A DNA stretch of 64,000 nt from Phallusia mammillata. Its lineage: Eukaryota > Chordata > Ascidiacea > Phlebobranchia > Ascidiidae. Positions 49,501 to 52,968 of this stretch are shown piece after piece; positions within the stretch are counted from its first letter, which is position 1; each line of letters opens with the position of its first letter. The translations under genes and the position numbers were made by a program. Location of the stretch: assembly GCA_003260075.1 (NCBI GenBank), contig QLIY01000003.1:124001-188000 (forward strand), given 5' to 3'. The notes under the pieces are model-generated. The model made no database searches and was not told the origin of the DNA. It saw nothing but the letters and a program-made list of their open reading frames with translations.

Positions 49501-50688
49501 TACTGGATGTTTTTCCACTTTCATGCATGATTGAAAAGATTCATCAGCAATTCGATGACAAAACTGCGAAGTCGTGCAAATCTATGCACATTCCGTCTTT
49601 TTGGAACAGAATTACGCCTTTGTTGTTATATTTTGATGCGCTCTTTTTTACACAGTTGATGTCATGGCCGAAGATTCTTCTGTCGAACTTGTAATCAACG
49701 CAAGTGTAATCGAGTGGCTTCTTCACATTAAACCTGTTCTTTCAGTCTGGGTTGCTGATGCAGTTGATTCGTATTGCTTGGTAAGATTAACATATTGATA
49801 TTTTACCATAACAAAACAATTTTTTTGACAACTTGACAAGCCGTACTATTTTCTATTTGTTACTTTGATCTAATGCTACCAAGTGATTTTGCTTTTTTAT
49901 TCAGGCAAATTTCGAGGAATGTTGTGGGTTTCCGTCTAGGAATGAACAGAATATCGTTAAAGGAAATTTTGCCTTGTTGGATAACACTGTTGTTCCATCG
50001 TTTCCTCAAAAACAAGGCAGAAATTTAAGGTAAAAGTATGTTTTTGTTTCACTTAAGAACCCGAAATGTACAATAAACTAATGACTTGCCTAATAAAAAC
50101 ACAGTAGTCAATCTATTCGACGTCACCAAGATGGTAGAGTGATTAGCGCAACAGTCTTGTGTTTCGAATCATAAGTTTGTGGGTCTTAATCCTGTCTAGC
50201 AAATGTGGGTGGCCTTTCGGTAAGCAACGTTTCGCCACACACTAAGCATATGCCATTAAAATTCATGTGTAGTAGCACATTGAACAACTTAGCTACATAA
50301 ACTATTTTAGGTCACTAGGCAAAAATGTTGACACGTTACACTATATTTCAGAATAAAAGTTATAAGTAAGTGGTCCTGGCTGTCAGACTTCTGTTACTCC
50401 AATTCAGACCATCAATCCAGTCTAATAAAGTCGAAACAGCCATGGCGATACTTGAAAGTTACAACTTTGCTATCGGCCATTAAAGATGCAAGCAACTCGA
50501 GCGACCATTCTATACTGGGACACGATGTGGTGTCTTTAAAGCTCGGCAAAGTTCGAAAAGCCCCTCCTGTGTTTTCGGCCCCCATCCTGGGATCACTTTT
50601 CTCAATTTTGTTGTTTTCGTCCATCATACTTAGTTACTTTTTGATCGCTACATGTAGAGATATTCGTCAACGAAAAACGTTTAAATAA
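59..50688 (+). CDS. Giant multidomain cell-surface protein gene (whole extent, 5' partial)
   Basis: About 98 exons with GT-AG borders (one GC-AG) were joined by eye, and their phases chain without interruption from the first exon in the window to a stop at 50686-50688, giving about 7,950 residues. Module order is pentraxin/LamG-like, a long run of unrecognised beta-rich modules, C-type lectin, more such modules, EGF, TSP1, NIDO, AMOP, VWD, many EGFs, TSP1, membrane helix, short basic tail. The NIDO-AMOP-VWD-EGF-membrane order is that of mucin-4-like proteins; the N-terminal 5,900 or so residues are not part of that family. No signal peptide lies in the window, so the true start is upstream. 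The polyadenylation signal AATAAA is at 50776-50781. Individual blocks are listed separately. The chain could in principle be two transcripts, but no start, stop or polyadenylation context inside it suggests this. Confidence 0.8.
1757..9403 (+). CDS. Giant gene: first block of extracellular modules
   Basis: Exons 1757-1923, 2014-2193, 2320-2452, 2526-2649, 2957-3149, 3343-3421, 3480-3632, 3833-3938, 4233-4347, 5124-5226, 5300-5495, 6396-6632, 6900-7008, 7245-7383, 7784-7980, 8180-8356, 8624-8968 and 9161-9403; phases agree at each join. Translation is beta-strand-like, poor in cysteine, with scattered N-glycosylation sites, consistent with tandem extracellular sandwich domains. I do not recognise a named family and assign no function. 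A stretch after the acceptor at 6760 (reading [13 protein letters not shown]) looks exon-like but is not needed: 6632 joins 6900 in phase. Several introns carry transposons (4487-5084, 5944-6294), and the intron after 3938 holds a partial copy of the preceding exon. Confidence 0.7.
3872..4090 (+). repeat. Tandem duplication of the 3' half of an exon plus its donor site
   Basis: A unit of about 111 bp is present twice. The first copy is the end of exon 3833-3938 with its GTAGTA donor and some intron; the second starts after a run of C at about 3975-3984 and repeats the same exon end and donor (4050). The two differ at only a few bases. The second copy lacks the start of the exon and a good polypyrimidine acceptor, so it looks like a non-functional exon remnant. 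Confidence 0.85.
4487..5084. mobile_element. piggyBac-like MITE
   Basis: The intron 4348-5123 carries a segment bounded by inverted 9-bp ends, CCCTTTGCG at 4487-4495 and CGCAAAGGG at 5076-5084. The right end is followed by TTAA (5085-5088), the piggyBac target site; the left flank reads GCAA, so one target copy is degraded or the left end is inexact. CCCTTTGCG termini next to TTAA are typical of non-autonomous piggyBac elements. No transposase reading frame is present. Confidence 0.55.
5944..6294. mobile_element. hAT-like MITE with 8-bp target duplication
   Basis: Inside intron 5496-6395, TAGGCCTACCATA at 5944-5956 is mirrored by TATGGTAGGCCTA at 6282-6294, a 13-bp perfect terminal inverted repeat. 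Flanks are TATTTGTG (5936-5943) and CATTTGTG (6295-6302), an 8-bp target duplication with one mismatch, as hAT transposases make. Internally, GTCCTCCTTTTT-type motifs recur near both ends. No transposase is encoded. Confidence 0.65.
9783..10045. repeat. Imperfect foldback repeat upstream of the nested gene
   Basis: The left arm around 9783-9850 (containing AAATTATTCAAACTAGG) pairs with a right arm around 9955-10045 (containing CCTAGTTTGAATAATTTA). Identity is best over about 60 bp on each side of a roughly 110-bp loop, with weaker pairing outside. It lies between the giant-gene donor at 9404 and the start codon of the nested CWH43-like gene at 10263. It is probably a decayed foldback transposon. 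No clear target duplication was seen. Confidence 0.6.
10263..10805 (+). CDS. cwh43: CWH43/PGAP2-interacting-protein-like, exon 1
   Basis: First coding exon (181 codons, phase 0), starting at ATG 10263 (MKHSSWML) and ending at the GTAAGT donor at 10806. The reading frame is open a little upstream but without an earlier ATG. It encodes two or more hydrophobic segments ([32 protein letters not shown]) separated by a charged Asn/Glu/Lys-rich loop, as expected for the membrane-embedded N-terminal half of this family. The gene lies inside intron 9404-13567 of the giant gene, on the same strand. Identification rests mainly on exon 2. Confidence 0.7.
11004..12833 (+). CDS. cwh43: CWH43/PGAP2-interacting-protein-like, exon 2 with EEP domain
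   Basis: Second exon (610 codons with stop, phase 0); the whole protein is about 790 residues, somewhat longer than the roughly 700-residue human CWH43. The first half has many membrane helices, including [20 protein letters not shown], which closely resembles the equivalent vertebrate CWH43 segment. The C-terminal 250 residues form an endonuclease/exonuclease/phosphatase domain with the expected active-site motifs: TYNV, LQES, SAHL, ADMN and a final SSDHYP. Family members act on GPI-anchor lipid (yeast Cwh43 puts ceramide onto GPI) in the ER/Golgi. Intact catalytic motifs suggest an active protein. AATAAA follows at 12934-12939. A different multi-pass EEP protein is the main alternative. Confidence 0.75.
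   Translation, partial: ESSTFLDIPISIALSMNLRWLSLTVGILYQTLLGSGALAVVVVISRLAYIVTRRREPTPQPSLKSPAVRTEFQLRVTRPFATGADKNESQCDNTEVWTKRGIVIHYSNLILCSISTGSLVWITVWVGLSPVLLSRWSDVKSPYPVNCLLAWISAAGCIAATMLGNRLHTNTRPSSIAVLVTGLWCLGLILQFCFRTWCALAGGVLITFTLPIQWMFSLFLISRLPFNLLSNQRALSICIVHMGLAFLVFYFMGVFTTFPLLTTLYWRRMNILFSIVVVVVLFPTILVIGREVFDFISHYTISNHKFVKTKKSRGSNRTVQSKPWHSISLFLMFVACSSLYGVVTYKGPDLESYQAYNKSTIRVMTYNVMMGKGAHERANAYITGNLMHKYQIDVAGLQESHGADPFLGSIDYGYYLASANNMYAHFGVNILRNGGGDACIISRLPFVYEYSQSFPSLGNVVVFNYGVSKVQLALKAHSADAPPRILSVISAHLVYSNVSNDADVLVQPQIDFLSNLLSETPDPVILLADMNITPSNQKLDFLYIHSNMTSAYRGTRDSIRFSTLTANWKAAQPVDHIFYRGLNLAEHARVLNETGFSSDHYPVIADFHV
12834..13567. other. 3' flank of the nested gene; remaining giant-gene intron
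   Basis: It contains the polyadenylation signal at 12934-12939 and another AATAAA near 13014, then the acceptor TTTCCAG ending at 13567 that resumes the giant gene in phase 0. No further coding potential was seen. Confidence 0.6.
13568..20877 (+). CDS. Giant gene: second block of extracellular modules
   Basis: Exons 13568-13693, 14093-14319, 14969-15240, 15603-15685, 15755-16237, 16473-17188, 17483-17919, 18029-18132, 18421-18699, 19039-19238, 19446-19557, 19625-19744, 19833-19942, 20014-20095, 20360-20576 and 20692-20877. Phases agree throughout, including 0/0 across the 4.2-kb intron with the nested gene. Recurrent features are hydrophobic beta-strand patterns, isolated Cys and phrases such as [19 protein letters not shown], which recall the late strands of integrin-alpha thigh/calf or CARDB-like sandwich domains. 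That resemblance is inferred by eye and no family is assigned. The least certain borders are the donor at 18133 (GTAACA) and the acceptor at 18420. Confidence 0.65.
14320..14968. other. Intron with no recognised feature
   Basis: This 649-bp intron is AT-rich. I see no coding frame, clear inverted repeat or SINE head in it. Confidence 0.5.
20998..21094 (-). mobile_element. tRNA-like SINE fragment
   Basis: Read on the minus strand, it begins with a tRNA-like head (GGCCGAATAGTCCGGCGCGCC) and ends with a strong B-box-like GGGTTCGAACCCC (complement at 21002-21014). The segment between the two boxes is too long for an ordinary tRNA and no acceptor stem closes, so a SINE or pseudo-tRNA is more likely than a functional gene. 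It lies in intron 20878-21304. Confidence 0.5.
21305..22149 (+). CDS. Giant gene: C-type lectin domain
   Basis: Exons 21305-21401, 21460-21560, 21629-21712 and 21997-22149. Their translation follows a C-type lectin fold in order: [20 protein letters not shown] (first helix and Cys), [44 protein letters not shown], and a final VPISRWCQG. The usual EPN sugar-binding triplet appears as EPW, so classical mannose-type calcium/sugar binding is doubtful. Splitting of the domain by short introns is common for lectin domains in animals. It interrupts the long run of unrecognised modules, roughly one third of the way along the protein. Confidence 0.8.
22184..22255. mobile_element. Possible short hAT-type remnant
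   Basis: CAGTGGTTACCAACTAG at 22181-22197 resembles hAT termini (CAGTGGTT.TCAACC type), and a CCACTG occurs about 60 bp on, at 22251-22256. No target duplication was found, so this is weak. Confidence 0.25.
22621..22788 (+). CDS. Giant gene: second, incomplete lectin-like module
   Basis: One exon joined in phase 1/1 directly after the lectin domain. It reads [20 protein letters not shown] and then [12 protein letters not shown], which looks like the first helix, first Cys and early strand of a C-type lectin domain. The rest of the domain is missing: the next exon (22986) starts another unrecognised module. It may be a decayed tandem lectin domain, or only a chance resemblance. Confidence 0.55.
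22986..24410 (+). CDS. Giant gene: third block of extracellular modules
   Basis: Exons 22986-23098, 23280-23537, 23866-24084 and 24280-24410, phases consistent. The segment includes a [20 protein letters not shown] stretch. Translation is beta-rich with few cysteines; no named family recognised. Confidence 0.65.
24675..27358 (+). CDS. Giant gene: 2,684-nt mega-exon of extracellular modules
   Basis: A single uninterrupted exon of about 895 residues, entered from 24410 (GG|A) and left at AAAA|GTGAAT into exon 27429. It is more than ten times the typical exon length here. It contains several sequential modules with repeated themes such as hydrophobic beta strands, single Cys near module ends and many N-glycosylation sites (NIS, NKS, NSS, NVS). 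Neighbouring modules of similar type are split into many exons, so introns have probably been lost here. Function unknown; most likely extracellular spacer or adhesive ectodomain. Confidence 0.75.
27429..29884 (+). CDS. Giant gene: fourth block, with a GC-AG intron
   Basis: Exons 27429-27707, 27928-28827, 28889-29178, 29239-29363 and 29657-29884. The intron 28828-28888 begins GCAAGT, the consensus of GC-AG introns; only this border keeps the frame open. A splice-competent piece at 29476-29563 (TTTTGCTAG to CCG, followed by GTAAAA) is open but leaves in the wrong phase, so the main transcript should splice 29363 to 29657. Modules are of the same unrecognised beta-rich type, with a closing N(F/Y)[11 protein letters not shown]-like segment. 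Confidence 0.65.
30115..35721 (+). CDS. Giant gene: fifth block of extracellular modules
   Basis: Exons 30115-30486, 30598-30764, 30890-31675, 31740-31850, 31900-32266, 32334-32572, 32678-32951, 33020-33105, 33248-33452, 33652-34951 (1,300 nt), 35114-35235 and 35298-35721. Phases agree. At 31851-31899 the acceptor that keeps the frame is AAAAG at 31895-31899, not the better-looking ACAG five bases earlier. Modules end in a PTGTRI...YY-like, Cys-containing strand. No named family recognised. This block leads directly into the EGF/TSP1/NIDO part. Confidence 0.65.
35919..36990 (+). CDS. Giant gene: EGF-like modules before the first TSP1
   Basis: Exons 35919-36147, 36661-36795 and 36867-36990. 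The first contains [16 protein letters not shown] followed by [17 protein letters not shown], an EGF pattern. The other two give a Cys-rich stretch ending in [14 protein letters not shown], the tail of a typical EGF. The donor at 36148 is a weak GTTTGG, but the phase fits the next exon. Intron 36148-36660 has no supported gene; a hydrophobic frame in it is taken as chance. Confidence 0.7.
37112..37269 (+). CDS. Giant gene: first thrombospondin type-1 repeat
   Basis: The exon encodes [20 protein letters not shown] and then RSRVC...C, with the WxxW tryptophan ladder, CSxxCG and the later Cys of a TSP1 repeat. W and (S/T)xxC sites are usual targets of C-mannosylation and O-fucosylation. It precedes the NIDO domain. 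Confidence 0.85.
37606..37919 (+). CDS. Giant gene: Cys-rich/EGF-like exons
   Basis: Exons 37606-37744 and 37821-37919. They close the TSP1 repeat (SYCINEACP) and add a small Cys-rich module ([18 protein letters not shown], then [20 protein letters not shown]), compatible with an EGF-like fold. Confidence 0.65.
37982..38884 (+). CDS. Giant gene: NIDO domain
   Basis: Exons 37982-38704 and 38775-38884. The pattern [14 protein letters not shown], a proline-flanked [20 protein letters not shown], a central [10 protein letters not shown] and [20 protein letters not shown] matches the NIDO domain of nidogen, alpha-tectorin, mucin-4 and Mesh: start of sheet, iAPfW, TW and FQ.vL.td...f..F.Y. NIDO domains are extracellular and often take part in matrix or apical-surface assemblies. 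An AMOP-like then a VWD-like domain follow directly, as in mucin-4. Confidence 0.8.
39018..39796 (+). CDS. Giant gene: AMOP-like domain
   Basis: Exons 39018-39130, 39191-39274, 39461-39606 and 39660-39796. SCLKWST near the start, then Cys before [25 protein letters not shown] and LQCCGLA...C fit the Cys spacing of AMOP domains (C..W, then CCY..G.L). Position between NIDO and VWD supports this. The repeated CC pairs are unusual, so the boundaries are not exact. Confidence 0.65.
40158..41047 (+). CDS. Giant gene: von Willebrand factor type D domain
   Basis: Exons 40158-40490, 40617-40766 and 40833-41047. [18 protein letters not shown] and [11 protein letters not shown] match the GDPH.TLDG...F.GpGeY.LL start of VWD, with His replaced by Val. 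[21 protein letters not shown] matches the diagnostic C.GLLGNfn.d..NDf.t.dG end. The acceptor for the second exon is CTTTGACAG at 40616; the earlier TTTTGCAG would read TGA. Most internal Cys of classical VWD domains are absent, as in mucin-4. Confidence 0.85.
41251..42249 (+). CDS. Giant gene: post-VWD region
   Basis: Exons 41251-41505, 41711-42002 and 42107-42249. The sequence corresponds in position to the linker between the VWD and EGF modules in mucin-4-like proteins, with an acidic [16 protein letters not shown] stretch and a terminal CPCDNELEC. No separate domain recognised. Confidence 0.65.
42250..43082. other. Long intron with decayed repeat sequence
   Basis: An 833-bp intron. Around 42805-42840 there are nested short palindromes built on CTATAGGACC, and around 42890-42930 a GC-rich run (CCCCCTCTTGTCCCCCGCTG) unlike the surrounding AT-rich DNA. 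Probably transposon remnants; no ends identified. Confidence 0.35.
43083..44601 (+). CDS. Giant gene: EGF and calcium-binding EGF modules, first group
   Basis: Exons 43083-43230, 43367-43579, 43650-43760, 43838-43956, 44270-44408 and 44469-44601. They encode [23 protein letters not shown], a [17 protein letters not shown] end, then consecutive modules opening [19 protein letters not shown] and [11 protein letters not shown]. The D-(I/V/L)-(D/N)-E-C openings are calcium-binding EGF signatures. Most borders are phase 1, the usual arrangement that lets EGF exons be shuffled. Confidence 0.8.
44775..45215. mobile_element. hAT-type MITE with perfect 8-bp target duplication
   Basis: A 441-bp element in intron 44602-45286. 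The left end CAGTGCTCTTCAACC (44775-44789) is the exact inverse of the right end GGTTGAAGAGCACTG (45201-45215). Both flanks are CCTTAGAG (44767-44774 and 45216-45223). CAGTG.TCTTCAACC ends plus an 8-bp duplication define a hAT element. No transposase. In the second haplotype-like copy only its right end is present (from 47195). Confidence 0.9.
45287..46457 (+). CDS. Giant gene: calcium-binding EGF modules, second group (copy A)
   Basis: Exons 45287-45423, 45706-45828, 45895-45990 and 46094-46457. The modules open [49 protein letters not shown] and [13 protein letters not shown], all calcium-binding EGF type; the last exon carries two. Phases fit exon 44469-44601 upstream and exon 48758 downstream. 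This copy, not the second one at 47301-48393, keeps the reading frame. Confidence 0.8.
46822..46881 (+). pseudogene. Truncated EGF exon at assembly gap (copy A)
   Basis: The first 60 nt of the exon fully present at 48758-48942. The sequence is cut at GGGGAC just before the N, and what follows is foreign 312-bp DNA, so this exon copy cannot be completed here. Confidence 0.85.
46882..46882. other. Assembly gap (single N)
   Basis: A lone N between copy A and the 312-bp segment that precedes copy B. It probably marks a contig join. Confidence 0.9.
46883..47193 (+). repeat. 312-bp segment identical to 57870-58180
   Basis: By eye no mismatch was found between this segment and 57870-58180. It is flanked on the left by the N and on the right by the truncated hAT element of copy B. 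Either a dispersed repeat or a joining artefact. Confidence 0.85.
47195..48817 (+). repeat. Direct duplication copy B (haplotype-like)
   Basis: Second copy of 45181-46881. It begins inside the hAT element's right end and runs straight on into unique sequence at 48818, so this copy is joined to the rest of the gene. It lacks 73 bp at the end of the first EGF exon. Confidence 0.9.
47301..48393 (+). pseudogene. Duplicate calcium-binding EGF exons (copy B)
   Basis: Exon copies 47301-47381 (broken), 47642-47764, 47831-47926 and 48030-48393. In the first, a 73-bp deletion removes the last half of the EGF module and its donor, and reading on meets TAA in a few codons. The other three are intact, with one amino-acid change (Leu to Ile at about 48153). 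They cannot be added after copy A in phase, so they are best taken as the alternative allele of the copy A exons. Confidence 0.7.
48758..48942 (+). CDS. Giant gene: last EGF module exon
   Basis: Complete version of the exon truncated at 46822. It encodes [20 protein letters not shown] and then [18 protein letters not shown], closing one EGF and starting a calcium-binding one that ends YYCQCVSG. Phase fits exon 46094-46457 (or its copy) and exon 49241. Confidence 0.8.
49241..49453 (+). CDS. Giant gene: second thrombospondin type-1 repeat
   Basis: After the last EGF end ([12 protein letters not shown]), the exon encodes [20 protein letters not shown] and then RYRNRTC...C...C, with WxxW, CxxxC and the final LCAEEEC of a TSP1 repeat. 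NRT is a glycosylation site. Confidence 0.85.
49656..50688 (+). CDS. Giant gene: membrane-proximal stem, membrane helix and tail
   Basis: Exons 49656-49780, 49905-50029 and 50352-50688. A short Cys-containing stem is followed by one strongly hydrophobic segment, [20 protein letters not shown], then a 13-residue basic tail ([13 protein letters not shown]) before TAA. This predicts a single-pass type I membrane protein with almost no cytoplasmic signalling region. Intron 50030-50351 holds a SINE. AATAAA at 50776-50781 is the likely polyadenylation signal. Confidence 0.8.
50126..50245 (+). mobile_element. tRNA-derived SINE
   Basis: CCAAGATGGTAGAGTGATTAGC and, about 45 bp on, GTGGGTCTTAATCCTG resemble tRNA A and B boxes. 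The head aligns over about 70 bp with the minus-strand element at 56571-56643, so both belong to one family. It lies in the last-but-one intron of the giant gene. Confidence 0.65.
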
Positions 50689-50773
50689 GCGATGACCAGA
50701 GTCCGTCAAAATAAGCTGTGCTGTTTTTCAATATTGTGATCATGTTGTGATAGCTTGTGTAGAAAACACTTGT

Positions 50774-51219
50774 ACAATAAATACTTCAAATATTGTTTGA
50801 GCATCCACTGCGATGTAAAAAAGATCACGACTTCTAGTCTTCTACTCTTCACGCAAGATAGACTTTGACAGACATGGCATTGTTTAAAATGGAAAAATGT
50901 GTACACCGGGGAAGTCCCCCAACTGCCCAGAAATGTACATCATGGAAATGTAAATCTACGTAACCCACCATGCGACGAACACTGCTTTTGGCACCATTTA
51001 CTCCCTCAATGAATTTGGTTTACTGTTGTGGTTACTTGCTACTAAACATTACAAGTATTTTTATCTGTCAAATTGTGTCTCATTTTCTAATCGTTATGTA
51101 AAATTGTCGTAAAAATACACTCACCTACTTCAGAAAAGCAATGCGGATTTTCGCACATGGATTCCGAATTTCCGATATTTTGATCAGCATCATTTTTGTA
51201 ATTTAGTTTAGGATATGAT
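50774..51219 (+). repeat. Second haplotype-like duplication, copy 1 (3' UTR/downstream)
   Basis: 446 bp starting at the polyadenylation-signal region of the giant gene and repeated right after the N at 51220. Both copies run from ACAATAAATACTTC to TTTAGGATATGAT and differ by scattered substitutions and small indels. Confidence 0.9.
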
Positions 51220-51220
51220 N
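51220..51220. other. Assembly gap (single N)
   Basis: A lone N exactly between two direct copies, as at 46882. Confidence 0.9.
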
Positions 51221-51690
51221 ACAATAAATACTTCAAATATTGTTTGAGCATCCACTGCGATGTAAAAAAAGATCTCTTCTACTCTTCACGCAAGATAGAC
51301 TTTGACAGACATAGTCTTCACGCAAGATAGACTTTGACAGACATGGCATTGTTTAAAATGGAAAAATGTGTACATCGGGGAAGTCCCCCAACTGCCCAGA
51401 AATGCACATCATGGAAATGTAAATCTACGTAACCTACCATGCGACGAACACTGCTTTTGGCACCATTTTACTCCCTCCATGAATTTGGTTTACTGTTATG
51501 GTTACTTGCTACTAAACATTACAAGTATTTTTATCTGTCAAATTGTGTCTCATTTTCTAATCGTTATGTAAAATTGTCGTAAAAATACACTCACCTACTT
51601 CAGAAAAGCAATGCGGATTTTCGCACATGGATTCCGAATTTCCGATATTTTGATCAGCATCATTTTTTGTAATTTAGTTTAGGATATGAT
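51221..51690 (+). repeat. Second haplotype-like duplication, copy 2
   Basis: 470 bp matching 50774-51219. It carries an extra internal repeat of about 30 bp (CTTCACGCAAGATAGACTTT twice, near 51285-51350) and then continues into unique sequence. Confidence 0.9.
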
Positions 51691-51825
51691 ATGTGCAGTC
51701 AGTTGACATCAGTTCTATAGAACCGTCTCACACAATATTATGAGATTAGCGAACCGGTTAGCATTGCTGGGATAAATAGGACTTTTGTGATAGAACCGGT
51801 TGACAAAAAATTTAACTGGAAACGT

Positions 51826-52111
51826 GGGTCACGTCTAAAACTGCGGGCCCACTTGGCCCGCTAGGCCCAGCACTTGGCACGCCCCATGCAATAAAAAAAA
51901 CTGCGGGCCCGCAGTTTTTCCTTGCGAGAGCCGCGACAATCACTAGATATAGTGGGCCCGCGGTTTTTCCCTGTGAGAGGCGGGCCAAGCACTAGATATA
52001 GTGTGCCCGCAGTTTTCACACTTGCGAGAAGCGGGCCCGCAGTTTTTTAATTCCATCCATGAAGCGAGCCAAGTGCTGGGCCAAGTGGGCCCGCAGTTTT
52101 AGACGTGACTG
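51826..52111. mobile_element. GC-rich foldback MITE, Mutator-like flanks
   Basis: The left end GTCACGTCTAAAACTGCGGG (from 51828) continues ...CCCACTTGGCCC and is mirrored by the right end, which finishes at 52109: a terminal inverted repeat of about 31 bp. Flanks are CTGGAAACGT at 51816-51825 and again at 52112-52121, a 10-bp direct repeat, the size made by Mutator-type transposases. Internally AACTGCGGGCCCGC-type motifs repeat in both directions. No coding capacity. It lies between the giant gene and tubulin cofactor A. Confidence 0.75.
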
Positions 52112-52291
52112 CTGGAAACGTTAGTTTATTGGAAAGTAGGGAAACTATTAGAATAATTTTTATTGAATATCTTTCTAGTTCGATAAAATAAATAAACTTT
52201 CCAAATATTCCGGTCATGTCTTATAATCTGAAGTTGATTTGCTTGTTTAGATTTAAGGTTTTCAACACAAAACGTTTTCAAAAATCTTAAA

Positions 52292-52609
52292 ATGGAAGGT
52301 GCTCTGAAAAAAATAAAAATCCAAACAGGGGTAGTCAAGAGGATTGCAAAAGAGAAAACCATGTATGAACAGGAAGCGGTGACCATTCGACAACAGATTG
52401 AAGATATGAAAACAAGTGGCAAAGATGAATACGACATTAAAAAGAGAATTGAAGTTTTGGAGGAGTCTGAAATGATGGGCCCTGACTGTAATAGCCGTTT
52501 GAAAGTTGCAATAGAGAAGTTAACTGGCTTGGTTGAAGAAAATGAGGAGTTGAAAGATGAAGAAGTGTATAAAGTGGCCAAAAATTTACTGGTAGAAGTT
52601 ATAAACTGA
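52292..52609 (+). CDS. tbca: Tubulin-specific chaperone A (cofactor A)
   Basis: A single-exon, 105-residue protein, the usual length (about 108). MEGALKKIKIQTGVVKRIAK, YEQEAVTIRQQIEDMK, DEYDIKKRIEVLEESEMM and the C-terminal helix match tubulin-binding cofactor A, a three-helix bundle that receives beta-tubulin during tubulin folding in the cytosol. Start ATG 52292. The upstream TTGCTTGTTTAG at 52239-52250 could be a splice or trans-splice acceptor. AATAAA at 52642-52647 follows. Having no intron is unusual for this gene in animals, so a retrocopy that replaced the parent is possible; the frame is intact. Confidence 0.9.
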   Translation: MEGALKKIKIQTGVVKRIAKEKTMYEQEAVTIRQQIEDMKTSGKDEYDIKKRIEVLEESEMMGPDCNSRLKVAIEKLTGLVEENEELKDEEVYKVAKNLLVEVIN

Positions 52610-52968
52610 TGTGGATACTGTGATTATTATTTGTGTTTTATAATAAACACCAAATTGTAGCAACAATATGTTTTTATAATTCCTTTATTTCTGTTGTCAA
52701 AAACGATATCTGTTGAATGTTATATAAAGTGTTTTAGGCTGATAGACATGCTGGTGCAAACCTAAGAAATAATTTTTATGAACGGTTAGCCTTGCATGGT
52801 ACTGATTAATCATAACAGTTAATAATTTTAAATGTGTAGACCTGTTTTATAGTGATATTCTCAAATTGAATGCAACCTATGTAGAAATGTATTGCTGTGG
52901 TCTATCTTCATGATTTGTTTTCGTAGGTCTGAAAACTTGTAATGGTAAGATTATAGAGAATTTAAACC

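Noticed and set aside
50126-50203. Functional tRNA gene
   Set aside because: Box-like motifs are present, but no closed acceptor stem or clear anticodon arm; homology to 56571-56643 indicates a SINE.
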